Assembly: GCA_000196815.1 (NCBI GenBank)
Contig: FP929003.1
Coordinates: 2,131,501-2,195,500, forward strand
Source of the DNA: Nitrospira defluvii
GTDB taxonomy: Bacteria > Nitrospirota > Nitrospiria > Nitrospirales > Nitrospiraceae
Reading direction: 5' to 3'
Length of the DNA: 64,000 nucleotides
The translations under genes were made by a program, and so were the position numbers. Below the pieces are notes generated by a model, which was not told where the DNA came from, did not search any database, and saw only the letters and a program-made list of their open reading frames with translations. Of the stretch, positions 1 to 7,928 are shown piece after piece (position 1 is the first letter of the stretch; every line of letters starts with the position of its first letter).

Positions 1-610
1 CCCGTGAGACGGTGGCTTCGCGGGCGCGAGGCGTCGGACGGTTGACGAGTCGGATCGATTCAGGCATGGAAGGCACGGAGGTTGTGAGGGATGCTTCGGC
101 GGCATCGACGCTCGGGGGCGGGACGTCCGACGATTCCCTTGTGGTAACCGGCAGAGTATCGGGTGTTGCAGGAGTCGTGTCGATCCTTGACGCATCGGAT
201 GTGAGGCTGGTCGAGGCGACGATCGGAGTGGATGAGGGACTTTCTACGGCCTCGGAGGCATTTTCTGTGGCATGTGGTCGAATGAGGGCATCGTGGGACG
301 CAGGCGAATCCGTTCCGGAAAGAGCCTTCAGTGGGCGTGGCGCTTCGGTATTGGCGACGTTTGGACGCGAAGAGACCTGGCGTGGGGATCTGCCCTTCGG
401 CATGAATGAGGGGGAGTCGGACGATGCGGATAGGGGGGTGGGTACGTCCGCTGCAACCGGTTGCATGGCCGGTGCGCTGACCAGCGTGACATCCCAGCGG
501 AAGGGGCGCTGTTCTGGAAGAATAGAGAATTCAGCCGCCAGGACCAATGCCGTCCCGAGGCTCAGGCCATGGAGGGTCAGCGACACCAGCCATCCCCCCA
601 GTCGTGCCAC
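1..610 (-). CDS. TonB-like energy transducer, N-terminal part (runs off window edge)
   Basis: Reading the minus strand from a GTG at 610 gives an open frame of 203 codons to the edge. The start is preceded by a GGGAGAG ribosome binding site. The product begins with a short basic stretch and a hydrophobic segment (RLGGWLVSLTLHGLSLG), typical of the single N-terminal membrane anchor of TonB-family proteins. It then has WDVTLVSAP and a long Ser/Pro/Thr/Ala-rich linker that would span the periplasm. The C-terminal TonB domain would lie outside the window. The gene follows an AraC-type regulator by 17 bases and probably shares its Fur-box-like promoter region, which fits iron or siderophore uptake. 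No ATG start in this frame fits as well. The product class is inferred from architecture, since the diagnostic C-terminus is not visible. Confidence 0.62.
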   Translation of the reverse strand, partial: MARLGGWLVSLTLHGLSLGTALVLAAEFSILPEQRPFRWDVTLVSAPAMQPVAADVPTPLSASSDSPSFMPKGRSPRQVSSRPNVANTEAPRPLKALSGTDSPASHDALIRPHATENASEAVESPSSTPIVASTSLTSDASRIDTTPATPDTLPVTTRESSDVPPPSVDAAEASLTTSVPSMPESIRLVNRPTPRAREATVSR

Positions 611-627
611 ATGCTCTCCCTTGTCCG

Positions 628-1134
628 TCACTTCAAACCTGCTTCCGCCGGATGTTGCTTTCGAAATTCGCTCGGCGAACATCCGATGGCTCGTTTGAAG
701 AAGTGACTGAACGCAAACGCGTCGCTGAATCCTACAGATTCCGCAATCTGGGCGATGGTCAGATGCTGCTTGTTGAGCAGTTGTGTTGCCTTGGCGAGAT
801 GCTGTTGCTTGATGTATTCAGAAAAGGAGACCCCCATGTATTTGCGAAATATCTCGGACGCGTATTTTTCCGAGTATCCCAGGACGGTGGATAATTCTTT
901 CAGCGTGAGGCGGTCGCCACGGTGCGTGGATAGCAGGGCCGACAAGCGAACCGCCGGGGAAGTGGAATCGAGAGGCGTGATCTGCGGAGTCGGCCAGAAC
1001 GGCTGTGGTTTGGCCCGTGTTCTATGAATCAAGGGCTGATGTCGTGACCGTTCGAGTGAACGCGCAGGACCCCCGGATGAGGCGATATCGATGATGGACG
1101 TGTCGAGAGTTCGTGCCCGGCGGTCTTGGTTCAT
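628..1134 (-). CDS. AraC-family transcriptional regulator, short form
   Basis: This 168-residue protein ends in a typical AraC/XylS DNA-binding domain (about residues 60-162). The two helix-turn-helix units are visible as LTLKELSTVLGYSEKYASEI and LTIAQIAESVGFSDAFAFSH, followed by the conserved FFKRAIGCSPSEFRK. The usual ligand-binding domain is absent. The 60 N-terminal residues are polar and low in complexity, so this is shorter than standard members (about 280-300 residues). It lies directly upstream of a TonB-like gene on the same strand, an arrangement seen with siderophore-responsive AraC regulators. The ATG at 1134 has only a GGGGAA-like site before it, and an intrinsic terminator ends ten bases upstream, so expression may depend on read-through or attenuation. 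Confidence 0.85.
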   Translation of the reverse strand: MNQDRRARTLDTSIIDIASSGGPARSLERSRHQPLIHRTRAKPQPFWPTPQITPLDSTSPAVRLSALLSTHRGDRLTLKELSTVLGYSEKYASEIFRKYMGVSFSEYIKQQHLAKATQLLNKQHLTIAQIAESVGFSDAFAFSHFFKRAIGCSPSEFRKQHPAEAGLK

Positions 1135-1144
1135 GGTTTCCCCG

Positions 1145-1182
1145 CAAAAAATAAAAAGCCCGCGATCGTATGACCGTGGGCT
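1145..1182 (-). terminator. Intrinsic terminator just upstream of the AraC gene
   Basis: On the minus strand an 8-bp stem (AGCCCACG with CGCGGGCT, one G-U pair) is followed by TTTTTATTTTTT. It lies between the Fur-box-like palindrome and the AraC start codon. It therefore either ends transcription from the ZIP gene (stop at 1353) or acts as an attenuator in the AraC leader. Confidence 0.75.
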
Positions 1183-1204
1183 CTGGGAATTAAATTCCTC
1201 GGGC

Positions 1205-1227
1205 CTCTGCTGAAAGAAGCGGCAGAG
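1205..1227 (-). promoter_or_regulatory. Leader hairpin upstream of the terminator
   Basis: A CTCTGC/GCAGAG stem-loop lies 22 bases upstream (minus strand) of the terminator hairpin. A 13-bp near-palindrome, GGAATTTAATTCC (1186-1198), sits between them. Together they make a structured leader of about 100 nt. No riboswitch class was recognised. Confidence 0.35.
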
Positions 1228-1238
1228 ACTATCTCGTT

Positions 1239-1257
1239 ATTGAGTACGATTCTCAAT
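1239..1257. promoter_or_regulatory. Fur-box-like palindrome
   Basis: ATTGAGTACGATTCTCAAT is an inverted repeat with 6-bp perfect arms. Read as TGAGAATCGTACTCA it resembles the 7-1-7 core of Fur operators. It lies about 105 bp upstream of the AraC/TonB pair. Iron control is inferred from the motif and the downstream TonB-like gene. Confidence 0.5.
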
Positions 1258-1352
1258 ATCACAATTTTGGAAAATATGTCAAGCGGGCTGTGGAGCAAAG
1301 CGTCAGGCTACCAAGTGATCGTTTGGAAATGTATCCGGAACGGAGCGGAGTA

Positions 1353-2105
1353 TTAGGAGCGATGTCCGCCGACTAATGTCAGAAACATGGCCGTCATGGC
1401 CATAAGTGCAATGCCTGTCCACACACCATAGGCCATGTGAAGCTTGCGGGAGCTCGTGTAGGTCATCGCCACCAATGCAAACACGACGTATAAGAGCGAT
1501 CCGGCGGCTAACGCATACCAGACGAGAGAGAGGTATGGCGATATGGTGAGTCCGCTCAGGACCGTTCCGATACAGGTCGGCGCGCCACCGGTCAAGCCGA
1601 GTAATACAGCTGTGCGTGCAGTAATCGGAGATAGTCCGGCGGCCCCGACGATGCCGAATCCTTCGGTTCCATTGTGGAGGGCGAATCCGGCCACCAGGAG
1701 TCCGCTCAACGCCCATTCTCCGCCGGCGTAAGCGGTTCCGATCGCCAGTCCTTCACCCAGGTTGTGAAGACCCATGCCCGCCGCGATGACGAATGGGAGT
1801 GCCAGTGCCTGGCCTGCGTGCCGGCTCGTTAGAAGTCGGTGTTTTTCGAGGTGGACAAGACCGACAAAGCTGAGGAACAGGCTGCCTAGAAACAGCAGCC
1901 ACGAGAAGGGATCGCGCGCTCCCATCAACTCCACGGCTTCGTGCATCAAGTCGAAGAAGAGATAGGTCAGTACCCCGGTGGAGAGCCCGATCAGGCCGGC
2001 TTCCCACGTCCGGGGAAGGGCACGACGAAGCATCAAGGCCGCCGCGATGCCCAGGTAAACCGGAACGACTCCTGCGAGGATACCCAATCCGACGAGGTCG
2101 AGCAT
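1353..2105 (-). CDS. ZIP-family divalent metal transporter
   Basis: This 250-residue polytopic inner-membrane protein has about eight hydrophobic segments. The family metal-binding signatures are clear: HNLGEGLAIG in the fourth segment and HNGTEGFGIVG in the fifth, the two helices that form the zinc/iron path in ZIP proteins. Length and topology fit bacterial ZupT/GufA-like members. ZIP proteins move Zn2+, Fe2+ or Mn2+ into the cytoplasm; which metal is used here cannot be read from the sequence. The gene is alone on its strand. The ATG at 2105 begins a hydrophobic first helix. A metal-responsive operator was not recognised upstream. Confidence 0.9.
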   Translation of the reverse strand: MLDLVGLGILAGVVPVYLGIAAALMLRRALPRTWEAGLIGLSTGVLTYLFFDLMHEAVELMGARDPFSWLLFLGSLFLSFVGLVHLEKHRLLTSRHAGQALALPFVIAAGMGLHNLGEGLAIGTAYAGGEWALSGLLVAGFALHNGTEGFGIVGAAGLSPITARTAVLLGLTGGAPTCIGTVLSGLTISPYLSLVWYALAAGSLLYVVFALVAMTYTSSRKLHMAYGVWTGIALMAMTAMFLTLVGGHRS

Positions 2106-2529
2106 GGTGCAATCCTAGCCAATATCTGTCGTGCGTGGAATGCTCAGTATCCGGAAACTACTCAGTGGAAAAAGATAGAGATGAAAGTGTGAGAGGTTTG
2201 TCCGAGTGAGGCGCTGGTCAGTCGGCGGATGCAACTCGATCTCATGCGGTGATGCTGGGCTTCGAACCTGGTAGGAGGGAGACGGACCCGATCGCTTCTC
2301 CCCTTTGCAGTGTTGGTACCTAATCGCAGATCTGCCCGAACCAATTCCCCGTGACGCGCAACGGGTTGCAGCCTGTAATTTTCGACCAGAAGCCCTTGTG
2401 CTCTGTGATGAAGATCAGAAAGCACGAATCGTGCGGAGGTGGGGTCGCTTGTCGAAAAATCTGACTCAGGGAGATCCGCGACCGACTTTGGTCGCAAATC
2501 GCCTCGCATGACAGTCTTTATTGAAATTT
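2106..2529. other. Intergenic stretch without a supported gene
   Basis: About 420 bases separate the ZIP start codon from the tRNA 3' end. Open frames here on the minus strand run through the tRNA and have no family resemblance. No clear terminator, repeat or RNA was seen. Confidence 0.6.
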
Positions 2530-2619
2530 TGGCGGAGGGGGCGAGATTTGAACTCGCGGATAGGTTACCCCATCTCCGGTTTTCAAGACCGGCACGTTCG
2601 GCCACTCCGTCACCCCTCC
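2530..2619 (-). tRNA. tRNA-Ser (anticodon TGA)
   Basis: The minus strand folds as a class II tRNA. The acceptor arm GGAGGGG pairs with CCCCTCC. The D-arm region contains GTGGCCGAA, and the anticodon loop CTTGAAA has TGA flanked by CCGGT/ACCGG. There is a long variable arm, a T-arm with GAGTTCAAATCTC, discriminator G and an encoded CCA (2530-2532). The serine identity follows from the anticodon and long variable arm. It lies 25 bases downstream of serS on the same strand. Confidence 0.95.
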
Positions 2620-2644
2620 ACACCAGGCCAGGAAACACTCCGTA

Positions 2645-3931
2645 CTAAGATCGTTCGATAGTCCGCATTCCACCCATATAGGGTTGAAGAGCTGTCGGGA
2701 CGGTCACCGTACCATCCGGTTGCTGATAATTTTCAAGAATGGCGACAAGGGTTCTTCCCACCGCTAAGCCGGATCCGTTCAGGGTATGAACGAATTCAGG
2801 CTTGTTGTCTTTCTTCCCGGCCTTGGCCCGGCAGCGAATGTTTGCCCGCCGCGCTTGGAACGCTTCGAAATTGCTGCAGGAGGAAATTTCGCGAAACGTC
2901 TGCTGCGACGGCAACCATACCTCAATGTCGTAGGTCTTCGCTGCAGAAAACCCCATATCCCCTTTGCACAGGGTGATCACTCGATAGTGCAGTCCCAACC
3001 CCTGCAAAATGGCCTCGGCGTGCGAGGTTAATCTCTCCAGCTCATCATAGGATTGTTCCGGTCTTGCGAACGCGACGAGTTCGACCTTGTTGAATTGATG
3101 GAGCCGAATGAGGCCGCGCGTGTCCTTCCCGTAGGACCCCGCTTCTCGTCGAAAGCAAGGGGTATAGGCGGTATACCGGATCGGTAACGATTCCTCGGCC
3201 ATGATCTCTTCCCGGTGCAGATTGGTGACCGGCACCTCCGCGGTCGGAATCAGGAAGAGTTCTTCATCTCGCAGTTGAAACAGATCGTCCTCGAACTTGG
3301 GTAATTGCCCGGTCCCGGTCATGGCCGTGCGATTGACCAGCAGCGGCGGCAGCACTTCCCGGTAGCCGTGCCGGGTGGTATGCATATCCAGCATGTAATT
3401 GATGAGCGCCCGCTCGAGTCGGGCTCCCGATCCGGTCAGTACGGCAAAGCGGGCTTTGGCCATGCGCACCGCGCGATCGAAATCCAGAATGCCGAGCGCT
3501 TCGCCAAGATCCCAGTGGGATTGGGCCGGAGCCGAGAGCTGCGGCGGTGTTCCCCATCGGCGCACTTCAATATTGTCAGCCTCATCCCGGCCGTCCGGGA
3601 CAGAGGTGTGTGGGAGGTTCGGAATGCGCAGCGCGATATGGGCCAACTGTTCTTCCACGACACGAAGCTGTTCCTCATGGATTTTGATCGTCTCTCCCAA
3701 GGCCTTCATCGCCGCCATGGCCTCATCGGCCGGCTGCTTCTCTCGCTTCAGCCGGGCGACGTCGTCCGATCCCTTTTTCAGCTGGTGCCGTAGTTCTTCG
3801 ACCCGTATGGTGCGGGTTCGACGATCTTCCGTGAGTGTTCTCAGATCTGCCCACGCGACATCCTTCCCGCGTGCCCCCAATTGGTCACGGAGCTGGTCCA
3901 GGTTGTCACGCAATACACGAAGGTCGTACAT
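2645..3931 (-). CDS. serS: Serine--tRNA ligase
   Basis: This class II aminoacyl-tRNA synthetase has 428 residues, the normal length. The N-terminus ([19 protein letters not shown]) begins the long antiparallel coiled-coil arm that grips the tRNA-Ser variable loop (about residues 1-105). The catalytic core follows, with motif 2 ([17 protein letters not shown]) and motif 3 ([19 protein letters not shown]). The ATG at 3931 was preferred over an in-frame start 36 bases upstream because AGGGGAG lies just before it and the arm begins there in homologues. The tRNA-Ser(TGA) gene follows immediately on the same strand, so enzyme and substrate may be co-transcribed. Confidence 0.97.
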   Translation of the reverse strand: MYDLRVLRDNLDQLRDQLGARGKDVAWADLRTLTEDRRTRTIRVEELRHQLKKGSDDVARLKREKQPADEAMAAMKALGETIKIHEEQLRVVEEQLAHIALRIPNLPHTSVPDGRDEADNIEVRRWGTPPQLSAPAQSHWDLGEALGILDFDRAVRMAKARFAVLTGSGARLERALINYMLDMHTTRHGYREVLPPLLVNRTAMTGTGQLPKFEDDLFQLRDEELFLIPTAEVPVTNLHREEIMAEESLPIRYTAYTPCFRREAGSYGKDTRGLIRLHQFNKVELVAFARPEQSYDELERLTSHAEAILQGLGLHYRVITLCKGDMGFSAAKTYDIEVWLPSQQTFREISSCSNFEAFQARRANIRCRAKAGKKDNKPEFVHTLNGSGLAVGRTLVAILENYQQPDGTVTVPTALQPYMGGMRTIERS

Positions 3932-4022
3932 AGGCTCTCCCCTCTGAAGCGGCGAGAAATCTAACACTGGATCTCCGCGTAGTCAATGAAACCGGTCGCG
4001 AAGGGAGGCCGGGGGAAGGGAA

Positions 4023-5090
4023 TTGACAACGGGTGGGGAGGGCGGCACCATAGCGGCCGTGAAGCTTGTGGCCAATCCACCCAATCGCTTTGAATCCACT
4101 CAGCGTGAGAGGCTTGAACCCTCGTCGCGTGTGGAGATTCAGCTGTTTGAAGACGACACCTACCAGATACTGAGCCGGAATGACAGCCCGGACCTTCCGT
4201 TTCGGTGGAGCGTGAATCCCTATCGTGGCTGTTTCCATGCCTGCGCCTACTGCTATGCCAGGCCATCGCATGAATACTGGGGATTCGGCGCAGGCACCGA
4301 CTTCGAATCTAAGATCGTACTGAAGCGCCGTGCCGCGGATCTCCTCAAGCAGGCGTTTGAGAAGCAATCCTGGGACGGTGAGTTGATTGTGTTTTCCGGC
4401 AACACCGATTGTTATCAACCTATCGAGTCCACCCTTGGCCTGACCAGGGCTTGCCTTGAAATCTGTGCCGCGTACCGGAATCCTGTCGGGATCATCACCA
4501 AGGGCGCGCTTCCGGTTCGTGATATCGATGTGTTTAAGCAACTGCAGGAACAGGCCTGGATCCGGGTGTATTTCAGCATCGCGTTTGCCGACGACGAGAC
4601 GGCCCGTCTGGTCGAACCGCAGGCGCCGACCGTCAGCAAACGTTTTGAGACGATGCGGATTCTCTCGGAGGCCGGTATTCCCACGGGGATCTCCGTGGCG
4701 CCGATCATTCCAGGCTTGAATGAGGAGGCCATCCCTGAGCTGCTGTCTCGTGCCAAATCAGCCGGAGCGGCTTCGGCGACCTGCAGTGTGTTGCGTTTGC
4801 CTGGGCAGGTGGAAACGGTATTTCTGGATCGCATGCGCGAGGCATTTCCAGACCGGATCTCGAAGATCATTCACCGCCTTCAAGAGGTACGTGGGGGGAA
4901 ACTGAGCGAGGGCGAGTTCTTTAGCCGGCATCACGGGAACGGGACTTACTGGCGCTGTGTCGAACAGTTATTCGACGTGGGCCGCCGTCGCAACGGATTC
5001 ATTGAGGACGACCGTCCGGTTCCCAGAACCTTCCGCCGACCGAATGCACAGCAGTCGTTGTTCGATGAGGAGGAGAGTCGTGAGTCATAA
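4023..5090 (+). CDS. Radical SAM protein of the PA0069 / SPL-related family
   Basis: This protein of about 355 residues carries the radical SAM cluster motif C-x3-C-x2-C (Cys70, Cys74, Cys77, in RGCFHACAYCYAR) preceded by WSVNPYRGC. This layout is typical of the PA0069 family, which is related to the spore photoproduct lyase group. Downstream it has GNTDCYQPIE and PIIPGLNE motifs seen in that family. The substrate is unknown. The start is uncertain: a TTG at 4023 follows GGGGGAAGGG closely, and a GTG at 4059 is the alternative. The 3' end overlaps the rhodanese gene by 11 bases, so the two are probably translated together. Confidence 0.87.
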   Translation: MTTGGEGGTIAAVKLVANPPNRFESTQRERLEPSSRVEIQLFEDDTYQILSRNDSPDLPFRWSVNPYRGCFHACAYCYARPSHEYWGFGAGTDFESKIVLKRRAADLLKQAFEKQSWDGELIVFSGNTDCYQPIESTLGLTRACLEICAAYRNPVGIITKGALPVRDIDVFKQLQEQAWIRVYFSIAFADDETARLVEPQAPTVSKRFETMRILSEAGIPTGISVAPIIPGLNEEAIPELLSRAKSAGAASATCSVLRLPGQVETVFLDRMREAFPDRISKIIHRLQEVRGGKLSEGEFFSRHHGNGTYWRCVEQLFDVGRRRNGFIEDDRPVPRTFRRPNAQQSLFDEEESRES

Positions 5091-5460
5091 TCCTGGGTTT
5101 TTAAGGATCGTGGAGGAGGCACGGGGGCGTGTGCATGAATGTACCGTCGCCGACGTGAAGGCCAGGCTGGATCGTGCCGAACGGTTTCATTTCGTCGACG
5201 TCCGCGAAGATGATGAATATATGCAGGACCATGCGGCCGGGGCGATTCACCTCGGCAAGGGCGTCATTGAGCGGGATATTGAAACGGTGCTGCCGAATAA
5301 GCAGGAGCCGATCGTGTTGTATTGCGGAGGCGGGTACCGGTCGGTGCTGGCTGCGGACAGTATACGCCTGATGGGCTACACCAATGTCATTTCGATGGAC
5401 GGGGGAATCAAGGCCTGGCGTGCAGCCGGGTATCCCATCGAGAAGGGCCGGCGTCCGTAA
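5080..5460 (+). CDS. Rhodanese-like sulfurtransferase
   Basis: This is a single-domain rhodanese of 126 residues. The active-site loop is CGGGYRS with Cys82 as the persulfide-carrying cysteine, preceded by IVLY. The N-terminal domain signature FVDVREDDEYMQDHAAGAIHL is also present. The GTG at 5080 was chosen because GAGGAGGAGA lies just upstream; this places the start inside the end of the radical SAM gene. Rhodaneses transfer sulfane sulfur to cyanide or to a partner protein; the partner here is unknown. Coupling to the radical SAM gene suggests, without proving, a sulfur-related role for that pair. Confidence 0.9.
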   Translation: MSHNPGFLRIVEEARGRVHECTVADVKARLDRAERFHFVDVREDDEYMQDHAAGAIHLGKGVIERDIETVLPNKQEPIVLYCGGGYRSVLAADSIRLMGYTNVISMDGGIKAWRAAGYPIEKGRRP

Positions 5461-5463
5461 CGC

Positions 5464-6534
5464 ATGTCGTTTTCCAGACGCGAACTGATCAACAACGCGG
5501 GGTTCGGTCTCTTGTTGTTGCCGGCCCTGCTGCGCTCTCCCCGTACGATACTCGGCCATCTGCTGTTCGATCCGGACGGCCCTCTCGTCCCGCTCAAACC
5601 CATTCCCGGCAACCCATTTCGGCGTAACGGCCGATCGATCGTGGCGATCGTGTACGGCAAGGATCCCCGCCGTATGATTCCTCGCGCCATCGATCTGCTG
5701 GGAGGACTTGATCTCATGGGAATGCGCGGGAAACGCGTGCTGCTGAAGCCCAATGTGTTGAACGACCAGCCGCCTCCATCTACGACGAATCCGCAGGTGG
5801 TCGCGGCCATGGCGGCCATGGTCAAAGCGAACGGGGCCGCCGAAGTGGTGGTGGCCGATGGATCAGGAATCATCCGCCTTCCCACGTCCGCCAACCTGAC
5901 GACCACGGGGATGCGAGCCGCGGCAGAAGCGGCCGGGGCCCGCGTCCTGGCCTTGGAAGATGAATCCTGGGTGAAGATCGAGGTCCCTCAGGCTCAGGCC
6001 CTCCGGCAGTTTTATTTTTCCCGGCCGGTCTACGAATCGGATGTGGTGATCAATATGCCGGTCATCAAGACCCATCGGTTTGCCGAGTATTCCTGCAGCC
6101 TCAAGAATTTTGTGGGGGCGGTTCATCCGCGGTATCGCCCATCGGTGACGTTCTGGACCGGTGACTGGCACGAACGCATTGCCGAGATCAATCTGGCCGT
6201 GCACCCCGCGCTGACCGTGGCCGACGGGACGACGACCATGATCGAAGGCGGTCCGACCTCCGGCACCCCGTCGAAAACGGAGCTGGTGATCTGCAGCGGT
6301 GACCGGGTCGCGGTGGACCTGGTGGCCATTGCCCTGTTGCGGTCCTTCGGTACCTGGCCGAAGTTGCAGGGCAAGCGAATCGGGGATCAGCGGCAAATCA
6401 AGCGTGCGGCGGCATTGGGGCTTGGTGTCGGATCAGGGCAGGACATTGAGCTTGTGACGGAGGCGGTGGACCCGGCTCCACCAGCATTTGAACGGCTGGT
6501 GGAGCATATTCGACGGGAGCTGCTCAGCGTATAA
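5464..6534 (+). CDS. DUF362 domain-containing protein, probably exported
   Basis: This 356-residue protein has a twin-arginine-like N-terminus (SRRELINNAGFGLLLLPALL), suggesting Tat-dependent export or anchoring. The DUF362 core follows, with LLKPNVLNDQPP, VVVADGSG, VINMPVIKTHRFAEYSCSLKNFVG and a C-terminal VAIALL segment. Many DUF362 proteins carry ferredoxin-like 4Fe-4S motifs, but none is visible in this version. No enzymatic reaction is established for the family. It starts 3 bases after the rhodanese stop codon and is probably the last gene of a three-gene operon, since the next gene is convergent. Confidence 0.85.
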   Translation: MSFSRRELINNAGFGLLLLPALLRSPRTILGHLLFDPDGPLVPLKPIPGNPFRRNGRSIVAIVYGKDPRRMIPRAIDLLGGLDLMGMRGKRVLLKPNVLNDQPPPSTTNPQVVAAMAAMVKANGAAEVVVADGSGIIRLPTSANLTTTGMRAAAEAAGARVLALEDESWVKIEVPQAQALRQFYFSRPVYESDVVINMPVIKTHRFAEYSCSLKNFVGAVHPRYRPSVTFWTGDWHERIAEINLAVHPALTVADGTTTMIEGGPTSGTPSKTELVICSGDRVAVDLVAIALLRSFGTWPKLQGKRIGDQRQIKRAAALGLGVGSGQDIELVTEAVDPAPPAFERLVEHIRRELLSV

Positions 6535-6537
6535 GTC

Positions 6538-7095
6538 TTACTTGTTCGTGCGGTCGAATTCCTTGATGACCTGCTCGGTCAAATCGATGGTGTCTTTGTT
6601 GAAGATCACGATCTTCACGGTCTGCTCGCTGCCCTTGTCCAGCACCAGTTGATACCCGCCCTTATCGGCGACGGCCTGGGTGGCGACGGCAATCTTCTTC
6701 ATATATTCGTCGACGAGTTCTTTCTGCTTGCCCTGCAGTTCCTGATTAAACTCCTGGGCGCGCTTCTGGTAATCCTGAATTTTGGCGCGGAAGGAGGTTT
6801 CCTTCTCTTTCTTTTCGTTGTCGGTCAGCTTGGAGACCTGCTCCTTGATCTGCTTTTCAGTATTGCGTAACTCTTCCTCATCCCGGGACAGGAGCTTTTG
6901 GCGTGTCGCCACATACTCCCGCAACCCGTCCAGCGCTCGCTTACCGGCTTTGCTCTTTTCAAGAACCACTTGAGGATCGATAACCCCCATTTTGAATTCC
7001 GCCGCCGGACTCGTCGAGAACAGGCCGAGGGTCGCTGCGACGAGAACTCCGACCACTGCCGCGCGCCGGCCTGCTCCTTGCCACTTCACACCCAT
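6538..7095 (-). CDS. OmpH/Skp-family periplasmic chaperone
   Basis: The product of 185 residues has a signal peptide (basic MGVKWQGAGRRA, hydrophobic core, cleavage near SPAAEF). The Skp/OmpH pattern follows: MGVIDPQVVLEKSKAGKRAL, then a long charged coiled coil of about 90 residues (the tentacles), and a C-terminal strand region KGGYQLVLDKG. Skp binds unfolded outer-membrane proteins in the periplasm on their way to BamA. The ATG at 7095 was chosen because AAAGGAG precedes it and the signal peptide begins there; the open frame continues about 190 codons upstream without meaning. It is not next to bamA or lpxD in this window, unlike many OmpH genes. Confidence 0.9.
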   Translation of the reverse strand: MGVKWQGAGRRAAVVGVLVAATLGLFSTSPAAEFKMGVIDPQVVLEKSKAGKRALDGLREYVATRQKLLSRDEEELRNTEKQIKEQVSKLTDNEKKEKETSFRAKIQDYQKRAQEFNQELQGKQKELVDEYMKKIAVATQAVADKGGYQLVLDKGSEQTVKIVIFNKDTIDLTEQVIKEFDRTNK

Positions 7096-7296
7096 CTCGG
7101 GACTCCTTTCGCCGAAAAAAATGTCTGCTACAAACCTCGGGAGAATAGCCGCCCGTCGTGATCGTGTCAAGGAGGGCGCCGTCGAAGGGACAGGCGAATT
7201 GACAGGAGGAATGCCGGTGGCTATAAGCCTGGCAACGCCCGCCATCGTTCCGACATCCGGGTAGGTGTTCCCACCGAGCGGGTGAGAAAGGATCTC

Positions 7297-7701
7297 ATGC
7301 GACCTTCGGAGCAACAGCAGACGCATCGACTTTTCGTGCGCGCACTCCAACACGAAGCCATCAGCTGTGAGCATGCCGGATGCCCGGGGCCGGTCGAAAC
7401 GGTCGACCAATCCCAGACGCGCGATCGAGTGAAGACATTCGACCTGCGCTGTGAGCGGTGCGGTTGGCACACGAGTCTCACAGGGCAGGAGCAACTCACC
7501 CCTCCCTGGGACAACGCCGCCCTTGAGTTGATGGCCGACGAACATCTCATGCATCAGCAGCCGGTCTGTCCGTTCGATGAGACGCCGGTTGTCTTTATCT
7601 CGATGCCGAATCCGCGCCGCAAGGCTAAGTATCGGGTGGCCTGTTTTTATTGCGGCCGGCACATCGTCATGGACTGGCCTCCGCCTGAGAGCAAGCGATA
7701 G
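7297..7701 (+). CDS. Small protein with paired zinc-ribbon-like cysteines
   Basis: This 134-residue protein is unrecognised. It contains four cysteine clusters that look like metal-binding knuckles: CEHAGC (x4), CERCGW (x2), a single CPFDETP, and CFYCGRH (x2). This suggests one or two structural zinc ribbons. The ATG at 7297 follows AAAGGA by four bases; an upstream GTG at 7282 is possible. It lies alone between the divergent OmpH-like gene and a family-A repeat. Function cannot be assigned. The spaced cysteines argue that it is a real gene and not an antisense shadow. Confidence 0.6.
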   Translation: MRPSEQQQTHRLFVRALQHEAISCEHAGCPGPVETVDQSQTRDRVKTFDLRCERCGWHTSLTGQEQLTPPWDNAALELMADEHLMHQQPVCPFDETPVVFISMPNPRRKAKYRVACFYCGRHIVMDWPPPESKR

Positions 7702-7750
7702 CGATTCAGGGGCCGACGAGGGCGAAGAGGCGGGGGAGGCGCGGGCGCGC

Positions 7751-7928
7751 TAGTCCGGGTTGTTCATGAATGCCGTCGCGAGGGGTTCGAGACGGAAGTT
7801 CGCCGAGGCTGATCGCTGGTGAGACCGACGCAGGCGTACCCGCAGTCCGTCGGGGAGCCGATCGGGAACAGCCTCGCCGGGCGAGAGAATCGGACGCCGG
7901 AGCAGGATTTCATGGATAGTCCGGGCTA
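7751..7928. repeat. Intergenic palindromic element, family A copy 1
   Basis: The element begins TAGTCCGGGTTGTTCATGAA and ends with the imperfect inverse, TTCATGGATAGTCCGGGCTA. Internal parts (TGCCGTCGCGAGGGGTT, GACGCAGGCGTAC, CGCCGGGCGAGAGAATCGGAC) recur in the copy at 17413-17591. Its last three bases supply the TAG stop codon of the HD-GYP gene on the minus strand. Confidence 0.8.

Noticed and set aside
2240-2290. T-arm-like GGTTCGAAGCC on the minus strand, possible second tRNA
   Set aside because: No matching acceptor, D-arm or anticodon arm could be built around it; probably chance.
2162-2638. Open frame of 158 codons on the - strand
   Set aside because: It runs through the tRNA-Ser gene and has no family pattern.
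7096-7662. Upstream extension of the OmpH-like frame
   Set aside because: The frame stays open for about 190 codons, but a strong ribosome site and signal peptide place the start at 7095, and the zinc-ribbon gene uses the other strand.
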